Shown here one piece after another: positions 48,938 through 58,259 of a stretch of 64,000 bases of DNA; the first letter of the stretch is position 1; each line of letters starts with the position of its first letter. This DNA comes from Maribacter zhoushanensis (GTDB lineage: Bacteria; Bacteroidota; Bacteroidia; Flavobacteriales; Flavobacteriaceae). The stretch is taken from contig NZ_JARKMR010000002.1 in assembly GCF_029350975.1 (NCBI RefSeq), positions 1 to 64,000 of the forward strand, read 5' to 3'. The notes under the pieces are model-generated. The model was given only the letters and a program-made list of their open reading frames with translations, ran no database searches and was not told where the DNA came from. Both the position numbers and the translations under genes were made by a program.

Positions 48938-51900
48938 ATGAAAAAAATCTTCATTGCGCTGCTTTTGGGCTTTGCGCTTATTATTGTCTCATGTGGTGGC
49001 AATAAACGAGAGGGAGAACCTAAGGTTTTGGTTTTCTCAAAAACAATGGCTTTTAAGCATGCATCTATACCTGCGGGCATTGCAGCAATTCAAAAATTAG
49101 GCTTAGAGAACGGTTTTGCAGTAGATACTACCAAAAACGCAGAACTATTTACAGATGAAAATTTAAAACAATATTCAGCTGTTATATTTTTAAGTACAAC
49201 CGGCAATGTTTTAGATCAATATCAAGAAGCTGCCTTTGAGCGCTACATTCAAGCCGGTGGTGGTTATGTGGGTATACATGCCGCAACGGATACGGAATAT
49301 GATTGGGGATGGTACACAAAGTTATCTGGAGCTCAATTTTTAAGTCACCCAAGGGGAATGCCTACTGCAGATTTTGTAATTAAGGACAAGAACTTTAAGG
49401 CAACACAGTTTTTTACAGATTCCATATGGACAAGAACAGATGAATTATATAACTACAAGAACATCAATCCTGATATAAATGTTTTGATGACATTAGATGA
49501 GTCATCTTATGAAGGTGGTAAAAACGGAGATTTTCACCCCATTGCATGGTACCATGATTTTGACGGCGGTCGTGCTTTTTATACAGGTGGTGGGCATGCA
49601 GATGCCAGTTTTTCTGAAGATTTATTTTTGAAACATCTGCTAGGCGGAATTGAATATGCCATTGGTGAAAATTTGATATTGGATTACTCCAAAGTAACGT
49701 CTCAAATACCACCGGATGCTGACCGTTTTGCAAAAGTGACTTTGAGCGAAGGTCAGTTTTTTGAGCCTACTGAAATGACAGTTTTACCAAACGGCAATGT
49801 ATTGGTAGCGCAACGTAGGGGCGAAGTCATTTTATATAACGATGAGACAAAAGAATTAAGCGAAGTATTAAAATTAGATGTCTATAGCAAAACATTGAAT
49901 ACACCCGGCGTAAATGCCGAGGAAGGATTAATGGGATTACAGAAAGATCCGGATTATGCCAATAATCATTGGATTTATTTATACTATGCCCCAACTGGTG
50001 ATCAATGGGTAAACCGTTTATCAAGGTTCAAATTTGAAAATGGTAAGTTTGATGTAGCATCTGAACAAGTAATAATGGATGTAGACAGCCAGAGAGAAAT
50101 ATGCTGTCATACCGGTGGCTCAATAGCCTTTGGTCCAGACGGATTATTATATCTGTCTACAGGGGATAACTCTACACCATTTAATGAAAAAGGGGTAAAG
50201 TATGTGAATAACGGATTTGCACCTTTAAATGATATTCCTGGTCATGAGCAGTACGATGCTCGCCGTTCTTCTGGTAATACAAATGATCTTCGTGGAAAAA
50301 TATTAAGAATTAAAGTTAAGGAAGATGGTACGTATGATATACCTGAAGGAAACTTATTTCCGGTAGGTACCGAAAAGACCAGACCTGAAATATATACCAT
50401 GGGTCATAGAAATCCATATAGAATATCGGTAGATATGAAAAGAGGATATCTGTACTGGGGTGACGTTGGTCCTGATGCTAGAGCCGATAGTTTGGGTACT
50501 AGAGGTCCAAGAGGATATGATGAAATGAATCAGGCTAAAAAAGCCGGTAACTTTGGTTGGCCGTTGTTCATAGGGAACAATTTTGCCTATAATGCCTACG
50601 ACTATGAAACGGGTGAGACAGGTGCTGAATTTGACCCGGAGAAACCTATAAATAATTCTCGTAATAATACGGGATTAACGGAGTTGCCACCAGCAATGCC
50701 GGCGTATGTGTATTATCCGTATGTTGATTCACAAGATTTTCCGCAGACGACTACGGGAGGTAGAAATGCAATGGCAGGACCTACTTACTATTCAGATATG
50801 TTTCAAGGAGATGAAAAACTGCCTAGTTATTATGATGGAAAGGTGATTATCTATGATTGGATGCGTGGTTGGATGTTTGCCGTTCATTTAGATGAAAATG
50901 GAGACTTTAGTAAAATGGAGCCTTTTGCACCCGATGTAAAGGTCAATAGTTTAATTGATATGGAATTAGGACCGAACGGAAAAATATTTTTGTTAGAATA
51001 TGGTAGTGGTTGGTTCTCACAAAATTCAAATTCTTCTTTAGGGTATATTGAATTCAACGGAGGAAATAGACCACCGTTAATCAATGAAGTAAACGTAGAT
51101 AAAACAGCAGGTAAAACCCCGTTGACTGTTTCTGCTACTATAGAAGCAAGTGATCGTGAAGATGATGCCATTAAGTACATTTGGGATTTTGGTAACGGTG
51201 ATACCAGAGAAACCACAGAGGCAAATGTCAGCTATACGTATGAAGATGCAGGAGTCTACAAGTTAAAGGTAACCGTTGCAGATGATAAAGGAGAAGAGGC
51301 AGTTAGTGAAAGCACCGGTATTGTTGCTGGTAATTCAAGACCAGAAGTAACTATCTCATTAGGTGAAAGTGCACCGGCATTTTATCAGCCTGGTCAGAAA
51401 ATTGCTTATGATGTATCGGTAACAGATTCTGATGGCACAGAAATAGATGCAAGCAATATATTCGTAAGTGTTGATTACTTAGAAGGTATGGATAAGGTGG
51501 CCATGAATTTGGGGCACCAACAAGTATCTGCAGCGGTTACTGGAAAAGCGCTGACCCAAGCAATGGACTGTAAAACATGCCATAAAGAAGAAGAAGCTTC
51601 TATAGGGCCAAATTACAAGGATGTTGCGGCGAAGTATAAAGAACGTAAAGATGCTTTAAAGTACTTGCAAGGTAAAATGAAAACAGGTGGTTCAGGAGTT
51701 TGGGGAGAAGTAACTATGCCTGCACACCCAAATATCACATCTGATGAAACAAGACAAATTGGATTGTATATTCTTTCATTGAACGGAGATGATAAAAAAG
51801 AGAAGTCATTACCGGCAAAAGGAACTATAACCGCAGAATCATCTGCACCAGGTAATATGTTGGTAATTACAGCTAGTTATACAGATGCAGGTGCCGAAGG

Positions 51901-51958
51901 TACTATACCACTTACAGGTTCTAAATCTGTTGTAATACCTGCTAAAACAGAGAAATAA
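48938..51958 (+). CDS. ThuA-sugar dehydrogenase-PKD-cytochrome c fusion lipoprotein
   Basis: A 1006-residue lipoprotein (lipobox VSC, C19) with four modules. Residues about 30-245 are a ThuA-like trehalose-utilisation domain (VLVFSKTMAFKHASIPAGI, GGYVGIHAATDTEYDWGWY, FYTGGGHADASF). About 255-700 is a PQQ-type sugar dehydrogenase propeller (GNVLVAQRRGEVILY, AEEGLMGLQKDPDYANNHWIYLYY, GHRNPYRISVD). About 715-800 is a PKD domain (IKYIWDFGNGDTRE). About 865-945 is a class I cytochrome c with CKTCH (C878, C881, H882) and a candidate axial Met in VTMPAHP. It could oxidise a sugar and pass electrons to its own heme at the cell envelope. Confidence 0.92.
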   Translation: MKKIFIALLLGFALIIVSCGGNKREGEPKVLVFSKTMAFKHASIPAGIAAIQKLGLENGFAVDTTKNAELFTDENLKQYSAVIFLSTTGNVLDQYQEAAFERYIQAGGGYVGIHAATDTEYDWGWYTKLSGAQFLSHPRGMPTADFVIKDKNFKATQFFTDSIWTRTDELYNYKNINPDINVLMTLDESSYEGGKNGDFHPIAWYHDFDGGRAFYTGGGHADASFSEDLFLKHLLGGIEYAIGENLILDYSKVTSQIPPDADRFAKVTLSEGQFFEPTEMTVLPNGNVLVAQRRGEVILYNDETKELSEVLKLDVYSKTLNTPGVNAEEGLMGLQKDPDYANNHWIYLYYAPTGDQWVNRLSRFKFENGKFDVASEQVIMDVDSQREICCHTGGSIAFGPDGLLYLSTGDNSTPFNEKGVKYVNNGFAPLNDIPGHEQYDARRSSGNTNDLRGKILRIKVKEDGTYDIPEGNLFPVGTEKTRPEIYTMGHRNPYRISVDMKRGYLYWGDVGPDARADSLGTRGPRGYDEMNQAKKAGNFGWPLFIGNNFAYNAYDYETGETGAEFDPEKPINNSRNNTGLTELPPAMPAYVYYPYVDSQDFPQTTTGGRNAMAGPTYYSDMFQGDEKLPSYYDGKVIIYDWMRGWMFAVHLDENGDFSKMEPFAPDVKVNSLIDMELGPNGKIFLLEYGSGWFSQNSNSSLGYIEFNGGNRPPLINEVNVDKTAGKTPLTVSATIEASDREDDAIKYIWDFGNGDTRETTEANVSYTYEDAGVYKLKVTVADDKGEEAVSESTGIVAGNSRPEVTISLGESAPAFYQPGQKIAYDVSVTDSDGTEIDASNIFVSVDYLEGMDKVAMNLGHQQVSAAVTGKALTQAMDCKTCHKEEEASIGPNYKDVAAKYKERKDALKYLQGKMKTGGSGVWGEVTMPAHPNITSDETRQIGLYILSLNGDDKKEKSLPAKGTITAESSAPGNMLVITASYTDAGAEGTIPLTGSKSVVIPAKTEK

Positions 51959-51980
51959 TAATAATTTTTAACCCATTAAA

Positions 51981-52002
51981 AAGCCCGCTATTTAGCGGGC
52001 TT
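51981..52002 (+). terminator. terminator after the ThuA fusion gene
   Basis: AAGCCCGCTA (51981-51990) and TAGCGGGCTT (51993-52002) form a ten-base stem with a two-base tip, followed by TTTTT. Confidence 0.93.
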
Positions 52003-52024
52003 TTTTTATAAATATAAGTAAGTT

Positions 52025-52492
52025 TTAGTTTAATTTTTGGCTGATAAGTTCACCAATTTGCATTAGTAATTCCATCTCAGTTTCTGTAAAATCATAAGGT
52101 ACCGGTTTAGCAATACCAATAGTACCATATAAATTATCATTATGCATTAGCGGTGCAGCCAATGATCCTTCTACTTTAGTGTCTTTTGCCGAGGGTCTAG
52201 CTACGCCAGAGTCATCTGTCTGTAGGTTACACATTTCAACGGGTTTTCTGCGCTCTGCAGCAATACCGGCCATACCCTTACCTATAGGAATAGTAGATAG
52301 TTTTGGAATTAAAAACTCAGGAATTCCTACTTGAGATTTCAGTTGTAATAAAGAGTTCTCATCTAAAAAATGTAGTGTACCCGTAGAACAATCAAAATGC
52401 GCTAAAATCAGTTTTAGAAGATCATCCCAATTGGGAGTGTCCTTCTTTAATTCGCCACTAACAGTAACTAAAAATTCTTTAGAGTTGTTCAT
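52025..52492 (-). CDS. GAF domain protein
   Basis: A 155-residue protein that is one GAF domain: FDCSTGTLHFLDENSLLQLKS, GKGMAGIAAERRKPVEMCNL, VEGSLAAPLMHNDNLYGTIGIA. It would bind a small molecule such as a cyclic nucleotide or sense redox state. Only two cysteines are seen, so it does not have the three-cysteine set of free methionine-R-sulfoxide reductases. It ends the short minus-strand group 52025-53139. Confidence 0.85.
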   Translation of the reverse strand: MNNSKEFLVTVSGELKKDTPNWDDLLKLILAHFDCSTGTLHFLDENSLLQLKSQVGIPEFLIPKLSTIPIGKGMAGIAAERRKPVEMCNLQTDDSGVARPSAKDTKVEGSLAAPLMHNDNLYGTIGIAKPVPYDFTETEMELLMQIGELISQKLN

Positions 52493-52503
52493 ATTGTTTT
52501 ATG

Positions 52504-53139
52504 CTAAGTATTTCTAAATTCAAAATTAATGATTTCGCTGATTTCATTTGCTCTATCTACAATCATAAAATGTTCTCCACCTTCTATAAGTTTTGTTCTG
52601 GTAGTACCCTTTGGCGGAATCAGCTTATCTTTTGTACCGTTTATTTTAAGAACTTTTTTAGATGGTTTTATATTCTGCCAAGAAGTAAATTCTTGTAAAG
52701 CCCATTTTACAAATTTAAAATCGGTGTCATCTAATATTGCATTAAATAATTCCACATTTTTAGCTCCCATGATAAACTTTGCAAGAAACCTTGGTGGGTT
52801 GAATAGAGACGGAGGTATGAGTTTTAAAATTCTAGATTTACCCACCCATTTATATATTGGTCTTAATTCATATTTTGTTTGTGCAGAAGAAATAAGAATT
52901 ACTTTATTAGGATTTAGTATTTTACTTATCTCTGTAGCTATTAATCCGCCAAAACTGACTCCGATCAAATAAAACTCATCGGTGGTATCAATAACTTCAC
53001 TAAGTCTTTTGGAATATTCTTTAATAGATTCGTTATGGTGAGGTGTAATCCAATCTATAGTAACTAGTTCAACGTCTAAAGTTAAGTGTTTAAAGACCCT
53101 TTGATCGGCACCTAATCCACTAATTGCGTAAATTTTCAA
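52504..53139 (-). CDS. alpha/beta hydrolase
   Basis: A 211-residue small hydrolase: ISGLGADQRVFKHL gives the oxyanion region, LIGVSFGGLIATEIS the GxSxG nucleophile elbow, INGTKDKLIPP the Asp strand, and EGGEHFMIVDRA the catalytic His. It lacks a large lid domain. Likely an esterase, thioesterase or lipase-like enzyme of unknown substrate, cytoplasmic. It lies 11 bases before the GAF gene. Confidence 0.85.
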   Translation of the reverse strand: MKIYAISGLGADQRVFKHLTLDVELVTIDWITPHHNESIKEYSKRLSEVIDTTDEFYLIGVSFGGLIATEISKILNPNKVILISSAQTKYELRPIYKWVGKSRILKLIPPSLFNPPRFLAKFIMGAKNVELFNAILDDTDFKFVKWALQEFTSWQNIKPSKKVLKINGTKDKLIPPKGTTRTKLIEGGEHFMIVDRANEISEIINFEFRNT

Positions 53140-53211
53140 TGTTACCTTTTATGAAACGATTCTTATCTATTGCTAAAGGTACGTTTAAACTCTTTTTCAA
53201 AGTAATTTACA

Positions 53212-53817
53212 TTAAACTTCATTGTCTTTACCGGGTAGTTCTCTGTAAGCGTAATAGGCTAAAACAGCATAGATAGCTTTCTCTATGGCAATTCTTATCG
53301 GGAACAATTCTTCTCCTAAAGATTCATCTATGGAGCGCAGCTGCATGTAATAATTACTAATAAGGGGATATTTTTTGTTAGCTGCAATATGTGCATTGGC
53401 ATTATTGAAAGCTTCAGTTTTTTGCTCTTTAATTGGTTTGCAAGTAACTAGTTTTGGTTTATTGTTTTTATGCAACATGGCAGAAAAGCCAAACAGTCTG
53501 CAAATGAGTCCGCGGTGGGCATATTCTGAACAAAAACCTTTAGAATCAGGAGTAATGATTTCGTTCAATACAGGACATATTTTATTATCCTTATTATTCT
53601 TAAGTTTTTCTAACCATCGTTCTGTTTCCCCATTTTTTAAAAGGTGATAGGCTAATGGTAAAAATTCTAACGCAGTAGCGTTGATGTCTGGTTTTAAACA
53701 ACATAGTCCGCAATTGGCTACACAGCTAAGTCCTGTAGATTGTTGAAAGGAGCCTAACTCCTTATCCAATTGGCTGAAAATACGATCTACTGCTTGAACC
53801 TTTTGATATATTGTCAC
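53212..53817 (-). CDS. YkgJ family cysteine cluster protein
   Basis: A 201-residue protein with the CxxxCxxCC-type cluster of YkgJ proteins: CVANCGLCC at about residues 30-38, CPVLNE, CSEYAHRGLICRLFGFS and a final CKPIKE. Such clusters are predicted to bind Fe-S or Zn; the role is not known. No membrane or signal segment is seen. It follows a 72-base gap from the hydrolase and could share a transcript with it. Confidence 0.85.
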   Translation of the reverse strand: MTIYQKVQAVDRIFSQLDKELGSFQQSTGLSCVANCGLCCLKPDINATALEFLPLAYHLLKNGETERWLEKLKNNKDNKICPVLNEIITPDSKGFCSEYAHRGLICRLFGFSAMLHKNNKPKLVTCKPIKEQKTEAFNNANAHIAANKKYPLISNYYMQLRSIDESLGEELFPIRIAIEKAIYAVLAYYAYRELPGKDNEV

Positions 53818-53957
53818 TTATGAGTTTAAGGTCTCACGAAGGTAGTCTATGTTTTCATACGGCAAACAATTAATAATAATATTAACGGTTTTAGGTAAAA
53901 TCTAACTACCTGATTAGGTTTAAAACACTGAAATATAACAATTTAAAAGTTGTAGTC

Positions 53958-55073
53958 TTAAAATTTGGAAGTTTTAAGTCGCAAAGGTTTTTGATCAGTT
54001 TTAGGTTTTATTTCAAACGCTATAACACCTAATACCTGTTCTTCTTCAGTAAGTACTTGTACTTCCCATTCACCAGGTATAACATTGGTTTTATAAGTAT
54101 ACCCTCTAAAACCACCATCTCTACCGCCGGTAATATCGTAACTGATATCATCAAGATTTTCCCATTCTTCAGTTTGCGTATTATACCTTCTCCATCTATG
54201 AAAAATGGATTTCTTTAAGTCTGTAGGTGCAAAAATTGAAGAAAAAATATAAACGCGTTCATCTGGAGTATAACTAAAATCAAGTTTATGTTTACGCCAA
54301 AAAATAAAAGACTCTTCAGACTCATAAGTAACCTCATATTTGCCGTTTTTCTGAATGATTTTATGAGCTACTATTCCTTTATCCAAAGCCAACGGTACAG
54401 GTGGTATCAAATTCAAGAAATAGAATAGATTAATACTACCGTATATGGCAATAATGATAAAAACCATTTTACCCAAATTAATCTCTTTTCTGCTACTTGG
54501 GCTTTTTCTATAGATAATGATGAGAAGAAGCAAAGTGCTAAATAAACTAACTGCTCCTGAAATTAGAAATACCGTAGTATTCAATTCTTTCAAGAACACA
54601 GGAATCATAAATGTGAAAAAAGTGAAGCTAATAAAGTAATATACCCCAAATTGAAGATACTTATTGGAAATCCGTTTTTTAAGAAATTCATTCGCAATTA
54701 ATAGCAACACTAAAATTATAAAGAATGACGCTGTTTTTGATAGGGAAACACTTCTAGAAAAATAAATTACATAGGCACTTGATAGTCCCCCAAAAAAGAA
54801 TTGAATGGCAAGAGGGAAATACTCTTCATACCGTGCTATAAAAGTATCTTTCCATTTACCATCATCTGCTAAATTATACAGATATAATGTTATGGATAAC
54901 GAGGTCATATGCAGACATAGAACCGTTAAGTCATAGGTTCTGTCAATTCGTCCTAAGGTTAAGGTATCAAAGATGAACCCGCCCATAAAGAACAATATTG
55001 GTGCATATTTAGAGTGCCTTCTGATAAAACTTCTGAAGGCACTATTTCTGTATTTGGCAAGGGTTTTTTTCAT
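53958..55073 (-). CDS. DUF2914 membrane protein
   Basis: A 371-residue protein with about seven hydrophobic helices in the first 250 residues and an extracytoplasmic C-terminal DUF2914 domain: VYIFSSIFAPTDLKKSIFHRW, IFHRWRRYNTQTEEWENLDD, and RGYTYKTNVIPGEWEVQVLTE near the end. The C-terminal domain adopts an immunoglobulin-like pattern in relatives; no function is known. A 100-base AT-rich gap separates it from the M1 peptidase gene. Confidence 0.85.
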   Translation of the reverse strand: MKKTLAKYRNSAFRSFIRRHSKYAPILFFMGGFIFDTLTLGRIDRTYDLTVLCLHMTSLSITLYLYNLADDGKWKDTFIARYEEYFPLAIQFFFGGLSSAYVIYFSRSVSLSKTASFFIILVLLLIANEFLKKRISNKYLQFGVYYFISFTFFTFMIPVFLKELNTTVFLISGAVSLFSTLLLLIIIYRKSPSSRKEINLGKMVFIIIAIYGSINLFYFLNLIPPVPLALDKGIVAHKIIQKNGKYEVTYESEESFIFWRKHKLDFSYTPDERVYIFSSIFAPTDLKKSIFHRWRRYNTQTEEWENLDDISYDITGGRDGGFRGYTYKTNVIPGEWEVQVLTEEEQVLGVIAFEIKPKTDQKPLRLKTSKF

Positions 55074-55178
55074 GAAAGCTTAAGACTATGAGCGCAAAAG
55101 TAATTGAATGAAACAATTGAACTTTGCCTTATTTAACATTTCATGAACGCTAAAGATCAAAACGTTAAATGCGTTGAT

Positions 55179-56786
55179 CTAATTTTTAGTTTTAACATAA
55201 AAATTGGGGTCTACTTCCAGAGAAGTTAAATTGCCTTTCACTTTCTCGGTTTTCCATTCTGTTGTTGGCTCTATCCAAACCGGCGTATCATTGATGTATA
55301 CTTTTAGAGGAATAGAGAAATTAGCAACGGTATTGGTAAAGCGGTACATCATTTTCTTACCCTTTACTTTGTATTCAAAAACCGGAATTTTTGTGGTTCT
55401 TAAATACTGATCAAAGAAAGGTTTTAAATCTCTTTTCATTTCTAAAGCAATAACCTTTTCAATTTCATCGGTTGTTACGGTTTTATGGTAAAACTCTGAA
55501 TTTAATCCACGTAATATGGTTCTCCATTTTCTATCATCATTAACAATTTGGCGTAGGGTATGTAGAATATTTGATCCTTTATAATACATGTCTCCACTAC
55601 CTTCATGGTTTACATTATAAATGCCAATAATGGGTTTGTCATTTTTAATATTGTTTCTAATTCCTTGTACATAAGCATTTGCGGCTTCAGTACCATAATG
55701 ATAATCTAAGAATAGGCTTTCAGAGTAACAGGTAAACCCTTCATGAACCCACATATCTGCGGCATCTTTATAGGTAATGTTATTGGCGAACCATTCATGA
55801 CCGGCTTCATGTATAATGATGAAATCGAATTTTAATCCCCATCCGGTATTTGATAGATCTCTACCTAAGTATCCCTTTTTGTATTGATTTCCATAAGTAA
55901 CGGAACTTTGGTGTTCCATTCCCAAATAAGGTACTTCTACCAATTTAAATGAATCTTCATAAAAAGGGTAGGGACCAAACCAATATTCAAAAGCCTTCAT
56001 CATTTTGGGAGCGTCCTTAAAATGTTCTTTTGCCTTTTCTAGATTGTCCTTTAAAACATAATAATCCATATCAAGAGCGCCTTTTTCTCCTTGATATACT
56101 TCATCAAAATGAACGTAATCACCAATGTTCACATTAACTCCATAATTGTTGATAGGATTAGAAACAAACCAATTATAGGTGTTGGTTTCTTTATCAACGC
56201 TTTTAAGACGACCATTAGATACGTTCATTAATCCTTTAGGTGCTTTTACACTGATTAGCATACTATCGACCTCGTCATACATATGGTCTTTATTTGGCCA
56301 CCAAACACTAGCGCCAAGCCCTTGGCAAGAAGTGGCGACAAAATCTTTACCGCTCAGGTCTTTTTTCCAGGAAAACCCACCATCCCAAGGGGCTCTTACA
56401 GCTTCTTTTGGGTGTCCAGAATACATGACTACAACCTCATTGAAATCGCCAACTAGCTGAGGTTTTTTAAGTTGAATGAAATGTGCATTTATATTATGTA
56501 CAACCTGTAATTCTTCACCATCTTGTGTTACTTTTTCTATGCTTAAAGGAGGTTGTAAATCTACCTGTAAAACTTGATGAGGTTCCAGTACCTTATAGCG
56601 AATAGTATTACTACCACTGATAAATTTATCATCAGGATTCACATCAATATCCAAATGATAATAATTTAAATCCCACCATTCACGTTCAGGGGTAATACTA
56701 CCTCTTAATGTATCTTGTTCGGTAAAGGTTTGTGCCTGTGTAAATGAGCATATACCTAAAGCCAGTACAGCTATTATTTTTTTCAT
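55179..56786 (-). CDS. M1 family metallopeptidase, secreted
   Basis: A 535-residue exported aminopeptidase-like enzyme (signal about 1-18, ending TQAQ). The zinc site is HEAGH (H326, E327, H330) with the third ligand E349 in WVHEGF, 19 residues further on. The exopeptidase-type region LGMEHQSSVTYGN (in place of GAMEN) precedes it. It would trim amino acids or dipeptides from peptides in the periplasm or outside, together with the M28 enzyme encoded 18 bases upstream. Confidence 0.93.
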   Translation of the reverse strand: MKKIIAVLALGICSFTQAQTFTEQDTLRGSITPEREWWDLNYYHLDIDVNPDDKFISGSNTIRYKVLEPHQVLQVDLQPPLSIEKVTQDGEELQVVHNINAHFIQLKKPQLVGDFNEVVVMYSGHPKEAVRAPWDGGFSWKKDLSGKDFVATSCQGLGASVWWPNKDHMYDEVDSMLISVKAPKGLMNVSNGRLKSVDKETNTYNWFVSNPINNYGVNVNIGDYVHFDEVYQGEKGALDMDYYVLKDNLEKAKEHFKDAPKMMKAFEYWFGPYPFYEDSFKLVEVPYLGMEHQSSVTYGNQYKKGYLGRDLSNTGWGLKFDFIIIHEAGHEWFANNITYKDAADMWVHEGFTCYSESLFLDYHYGTEAANAYVQGIRNNIKNDKPIIGIYNVNHEGSGDMYYKGSNILHTLRQIVNDDRKWRTILRGLNSEFYHKTVTTDEIEKVIALEMKRDLKPFFDQYLRTTKIPVFEYKVKGKKMMYRFTNTVANFSIPLKVYINDTPVWIEPTTEWKTEKVKGNLTSLEVDPNFYVKTKN

Positions 56787-56804
56787 GTGTGATGTAATTT
56801 TGGT

Positions 56805-58136
56805 TTACCTGAATATTCCATTTGGAAAAACAACCGGACTTTCAAATCCGTCTTTACCAACGGCAGAAACTCCAAAAAAGAAATTGTCGATAACAATACC
56901 GTCTAAGGTGAATTCTGTAACGTCACCTACATACCTACTATAATCCCAAGTTGGCGATGTGGTATCTCTCCAATAAATTTTATAACCTTTTGCACCATCA
57001 ACTTTACTCCATTGAAATTTTGCTGCAGGTTTAACTATACCTCCTATTTTAACGGTGGTAGGACTTGGTGGAGCCCAAGCAATAGAAGCAAGGTTAATTG
57101 CATTTACAGCAGTTAATTTGGCTACATAGGCAAAATTCACATGTTCTAGAACATCGCCATAAGCAATACCGTCTTCAACGCGAACATCTTGGTGCTGCTG
57201 TGTGTAATTTTCATGAGCTTCCATTATTCGTATACCTGGAAAACCTGCATCGTTAAAAGGTCTATGGTGACCACCACGACCAAAACGGTCTAAACGATAA
57301 ATCATCATTGGGTTCATTTCTGGCATATACAATTTTACATTTTTATGAATGTAACGTGCCAATTGTCTAGAAACCCCATCAACTTCACCACCATAAAAAC
57401 GTCTTGCTTTACGTTGTTTTTCTGTTTCAGTAGGAGGTACAGGTTCAGAGAAAATTCTAAAATCAACATTGCTAACAATACCGTCTACCCCGGAAATATT
57501 ACCAATCATATCATTATTAAAAATACCGATGACATCCCAGCCTTTGTCTTTCATAAACTGGGCAACACCACCACCTCCAAATAGACCTTGTTCTTCACCA
57601 GACAACCCCATGTAAATAATACTATTTTCAAATTTATATTTTGAAAGCACACGAGCAGCTTCTAAAGTACCCGCCATACCGGTAGCATTATCATTTGCAC
57701 CAGGCGCATCATCTGTATAATTATTAGGGTCGCTAATACGAGAATCAATATCACCGCTCATGATGATGTAACGGTTAGGATATTTTGTTCCTTTTTGTAT
57801 GGCAAGAACGTTGACCACTTCAACATCTTTTACGATACGATCGTTGGCCCCTTTTTTTACTAAATCTTTCTGAAAGAAAACATCTAGGCAACCTTGGCAT
57901 TCCGTAGAGGTTTTTTCGAATTCATTTTTGATCCAACGTCTAGCAGCGCCAATCCCTCTTGTCGTAGAAACGGTGTCACTTAAGGTATGTCTAGTTCCAA
58001 AATTAGCAAGTTTGGTTACATCGTTTTCAATACGCTCAGCAGAAACTGCATTGATAATATCATAAATGCGTTGGTCTGTTTGTGCTGTTAGCGTAAGAGC
58101 AGAGATTAATAAAGCGGGTAATAAGAATTTTTTCAT
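56805..58136 (-). CDS. M28 family metallopeptidase, secreted
   Basis: A 443-residue exported zinc peptidase (signal about 1-18, ending LTAQ). The M28 core shows GDIDSRISDPNNYTDDAPGANDNATG (second-metal Asp), LSGEEQGLFGGG (catalytic Glu and ligand Glu), IFNNDMIGN (Asp) and a late HQDVRVEDG. The final 90 residues form a fibronectin-III-like domain (KFQWSKVDGAKGYKIYWRD). It would remove N-terminal residues. It heads the pair with the M1 enzyme, indicating a peptide-scavenging operon. Confidence 0.92.
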   Translation of the reverse strand: MKKFLLPALLISALTLTAQTDQRIYDIINAVSAERIENDVTKLANFGTRHTLSDTVSTTRGIGAARRWIKNEFEKTSTECQGCLDVFFQKDLVKKGANDRIVKDVEVVNVLAIQKGTKYPNRYIIMSGDIDSRISDPNNYTDDAPGANDNATGMAGTLEAARVLSKYKFENSIIYMGLSGEEQGLFGGGGVAQFMKDKGWDVIGIFNNDMIGNISGVDGIVSNVDFRIFSEPVPPTETEKQRKARRFYGGEVDGVSRQLARYIHKNVKLYMPEMNPMMIYRLDRFGRGGHHRPFNDAGFPGIRIMEAHENYTQQHQDVRVEDGIAYGDVLEHVNFAYVAKLTAVNAINLASIAWAPPSPTTVKIGGIVKPAAKFQWSKVDGAKGYKIYWRDTTSPTWDYSRYVGDVTEFTLDGIVIDNFFFGVSAVGKDGFESPVVFPNGIFR

Positions 58137-58259
58137 TTCAAGTTTTTTGGGTGAGTAATGTTAGTATAGGTAATAGGTTTCTAAAATTAAGTAAAATATG
58201 GGGCCAACCATAATTTCATTAAATAAAGTATTTAAGCATGAGCTAGTGGTTTGCGCTAG

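Noticed and set aside
52025-52492. GAF protein as a free methionine-R-sulfoxide reductase
   Set aside because: The three-cysteine active-site set is not present.
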